Below, in pieces: positions 62,286 through 64,000 of a stretch of DNA of 64,000 nt. Position 1 is the first letter of the stretch. Every line of letters starts with the position of its first letter. Below the pieces are notes generated by a model. The model had not been told where the DNA came from, did not search any database, and worked only from the letters and a program-made list of their open reading frames with translations. The position numbers were made by a program, and so were the translations under genes. The stretch comes from UBA1723 sp045641625 (GTDB taxonomy: Bacteria; Bacteroidota; Bacteroidia; Bacteroidales; Paludibacteraceae), in assembly GCA_045641625.1 (NCBI GenBank), contig JAZUHH010000095.1, forward strand, positions 1-64,000, in the 5' to 3' direction.

Positions 62286-63806
62286 TCATTTAATTTTCTC
62301 GATTGCCGCCTTTGTTCTCCTTATTGTCTCCTCCTTACCAAGGATCTCGATAATGTCGAACATGTGAGGTCCGCGTGCTGCTCCGATTATCGAAGTTCGG
62401 AACGAATTCATCACAACACCAGTCTTGTACTCGTTCTTGGCAATCCAGTCCATAATAATTGGTTCGATTGTCTGAGACTTGAAGTCGTCTATGCCGTTAA
62501 GGATCTCAATCATATCAGCCATTAGCTTTGGCGACTCCTCTTTCCAGTGCTTCTTCAAAGACTTCTCATCGTACTCAGTTGGAGCCTCGAAGAAGAAGTT
62601 TGTCTCCTGCCACAAGTCAGCGACGAAAGAGATACGAGTCTTAACCATAGAAACCATCTTTACAAGAGTCTCCTTTGTTGGTTCATAACCTTTTGACTTT
62701 AGCAATGGAGCATACATTTCAGCTAATTCCTCGTCGCTCTTCTTTGTAATGTACTCGTGATTGAACCACTTAGCCTTCTCATAGTCGAACCTTGCACCGC
62801 TCTTGCTTACATGGTCAAGAGAGAACAACTCTGCAAGCTCGTCAACAGTGAACAAGTCTCTGTCCAGACCAGGATTCCATCCAAGCAAAGCTAGGAAGTT
62901 GACAACAGCCTCTGGCAAGTAACCACTCTCACGATAACCCGAAGAAGTCTCACCGCTCTTTGGATCGTTCCATAGCAATGGGAACACAGGGAAACCAAGC
63001 TTGTCTCCGTCTCTCTTGCTCAACTTTCCGTTACCAACTGGCTTTAGAAGAAGAGGAAGGTGAGCAAATCTTGGCATTGTATCCTCCCAACCGAAATAAC
63101 GGTAAAGAAGAATGTGAAGAGGTGCAGAAGGCAACCACTCCTCACCACGAATAACGTGAGTGATACCCATCAAATGGTCATCAACAATGTTAGCCAAGTG
63201 ATAAGTTGGAAGGTCATCAGCAGACTTGTAAAGAACCTTGTCATCAAGGATATTCGAGTTGATTGTCACGTCACCGCGAACCATATCGTGAACAGTAATG
63301 TCCTCGTCAGGCTGAATCTTGGCACGGACAACGTACTTCTCGCAGGCGGCAATCTTTGCCTTGACCTCATCCTCGCTCATAGTGATAGAGTTCTTACCCA
63401 TTGAACGAGTCTTTGCATCGTACTGGAAGTTAGGGATATCGTTGCGAAGTTTCTCCAATTCCTCCGGAGTATCGAATGCGATGTATGCGTTACCGTTGTT
63501 AAGAAGGATATCCACATACTTTCTGTAGATGTCACGTCTCTCGCTCTGACGATATGGGCCATTCTCTCCACCAACGCCGACACCCTCGTCAAATTTTATG
63601 CCAAGCCACTTGAAGGACTCGATGATATACTCCTCAGCTCCGGGAACGAAACGTGTGGAGTCAGTGTCCTCGATACGAAGAAGCAGGTCTCCGCCGTGCT
63701 TCTTTGCGAAAAGATAGTTATATAGTGCAGTTCGCACTCCACCGATATGAAGCGGTCCTGTTGGACTTGGTGCGAATCTTACTCTTACTCTGCGATTATC
63801 ACTCAT
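62286..63806 (-). CDS. gltX: Glutamate-tRNA ligase
   Basis: Charges tRNA-Glu (and perhaps tRNA-Gln, if the organism uses the amidation path). It is 506 residues with the class I HIGH-like motif in GPLHIGGVR (18-26), YLFAKKHGGDLLLRIEDTDS, GWN...L, and the KMSKS-like KLSKRDG (261-267). The C-terminal anticodon-binding part is complete. It lies between the thrC fragment and waaA on the minus strand; the thrC stop is 35 bases upstream of its ATG. Confidence 0.96.
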   Translation of the reverse strand: MSDNRRVRVRFAPSPTGPLHIGGVRTALYNYLFAKKHGGDLLLRIEDTDSTRFVPGAEEYIIESFKWLGIKFDEGVGVGGENGPYRQSERRDIYRKYVDILLNNGNAYIAFDTPEELEKLRNDIPNFQYDAKTRSMGKNSITMSEDEVKAKIAACEKYVVRAKIQPDEDITVHDMVRGDVTINSNILDDKVLYKSADDLPTYHLANIVDDHLMGITHVIRGEEWLPSAPLHILLYRYFGWEDTMPRFAHLPLLLKPVGNGKLSKRDGDKLGFPVFPLLWNDPKSGETSSGYRESGYLPEAVVNFLALLGWNPGLDRDLFTVDELAELFSLDHVSKSGARFDYEKAKWFNHEYITKKSDEELAEMYAPLLKSKGYEPTKETLVKMVSMVKTRISFVADLWQETNFFFEAPTEYDEKSLKKHWKEESPKLMADMIEILNGIDDFKSQTIEPIIMDWIAKNEYKTGVVMNSFRTSIIGAARGPHMFDIIEILGKEETIRRTKAAIEKIK

Positions 63807-63841
63807 TAGTAATCAGTAATTGAAAAGTTGATAGATGAATG

Positions 63842-64000
63842 TTACTTGCTTAGAAGGTACTTCTTGAAATCCTCGAAGTTCTTGGTCATGGAAACGCTTT
63901 GCTTCTGGCCCTTCATGAACTCCTGAAGCTTTGCAGGAATCTTGACCTCATCCTTGATGATACCCTCTACTGTATCCTTGAACTTTGCCGGGTGAGCTGT
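63842..64000 (-). CDS. thrC: Threonine synthase, C-terminal fragment (cut by the window edge)
   Basis: The last 52 codons of a gene that continues beyond the window. The peptide reads TAHPAKFKDTVEG, then VKIPAKLQEFMKG and FEDFKKYLLSK, the pattern at the C-terminus of bacterial threonine synthases (AHPAKF, P-x-x-L-x-x-FM, final F-x-x-FK-x-x-L). The frame is open across the whole stretch. Threonine synthase makes threonine from O-phosphohomoserine with PLP. The call rests on the short C-terminus only. Confidence 0.7.
   Translation of the reverse strand, partial: TAHPAKFKDTVEGIIKDEVKIPAKLQEFMKGQKQSVSMTKNFEDFKKYLLSK

Overview
The window looks like a chromosomal segment of a Bacteroidales bacterium (Bacteroides/Prevotella-like). 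The reasons are the repeated Bacteroidetes promoter form (TTTG or TTG at -33, then 18-22 nt, then TAnnTTTG), two different type IX secretion sorting domains with a PorP/SprF-like protein and a PorE-like OmpA protein, aspartate-rich lipoproteins and DUF families common in that order. The genus cannot be fixed by reading alone.

Region by region. 1-2.3 kb: a DUF4160/DUF2442 gene pair, a convergent VWA plus macro-like fusion protein, and tRNA-Pro. 2.3-13.2 kb: an exopolysaccharide/capsule locus on the + strand with export lipoprotein, Wzc-type co-polymerase/tyrosine kinase, UDP-glucose dehydrogenase, UDP-glucuronate 4-epimerase, membrane-bound 4,6-dehydratase, initiating sugar-1-phosphate transferase and sugar aminotransferase. 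The last three fit an AADGal-type or diNAcBac-type first sugar. No flippase, polymerase or other glycosyltransferase is present. 13.2-17.9 kb: acetyltransferase, T9SS-exported M6-like metalloprotease, long-chain acyl-CoA ligase.

18-23.7 kb: a probable iron/redox module with a beta-barrel outer membrane protein, imelysin lipoprotein and di-heme oxidoreductase lipoprotein, next to a regulator that joins a complete six-ligand hemerythrin/RIC-type di-iron domain to a LuxR/NarL-type HTH. The barrel gene and the di-heme gene carry ungapped-alignable promoter modules, each with two 7-2-7 inverted heptamer sites 32 bp apart. This is the most striking regulatory observation in the window. 23.8-27.5 kb: three alpha/beta-hydrolases around an ATP-grasp ligase, a compact cluster of unknown function.

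27.6-36 kb: PfkB-family sugar/nucleoside kinase, two identical tRNA-Asn genes, clpB and an EmrAB-TolC-like efflux operon. 36-44 kb: a T9SS-linked operon (1783-residue adhesin-like type B CTD protein, PorE-like OmpA protein, PorP/SprF). 44-64 kb: mostly housekeeping genes on the minus strand: birA-cysE-S41 protease; nrnA-FKBP-DUF4827-trmH; YigZ with a TTG start; a DEAD-box helicase; menG-DUF1015; carboxylesterase; small secreted proteins; a HAD-thioredoxin fusion; waaA; gltX; and the 3' end of thrC at the edge. A tandem-repeat secreted protein at 53.5-54.4 kb has an AT-rich, Asn-rich character unlike its neighbours.

No CRISPR array, insertion sequence, integrase or rRNA gene was seen. All family assignments rest on motif recognition by eye. 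No database search was run.
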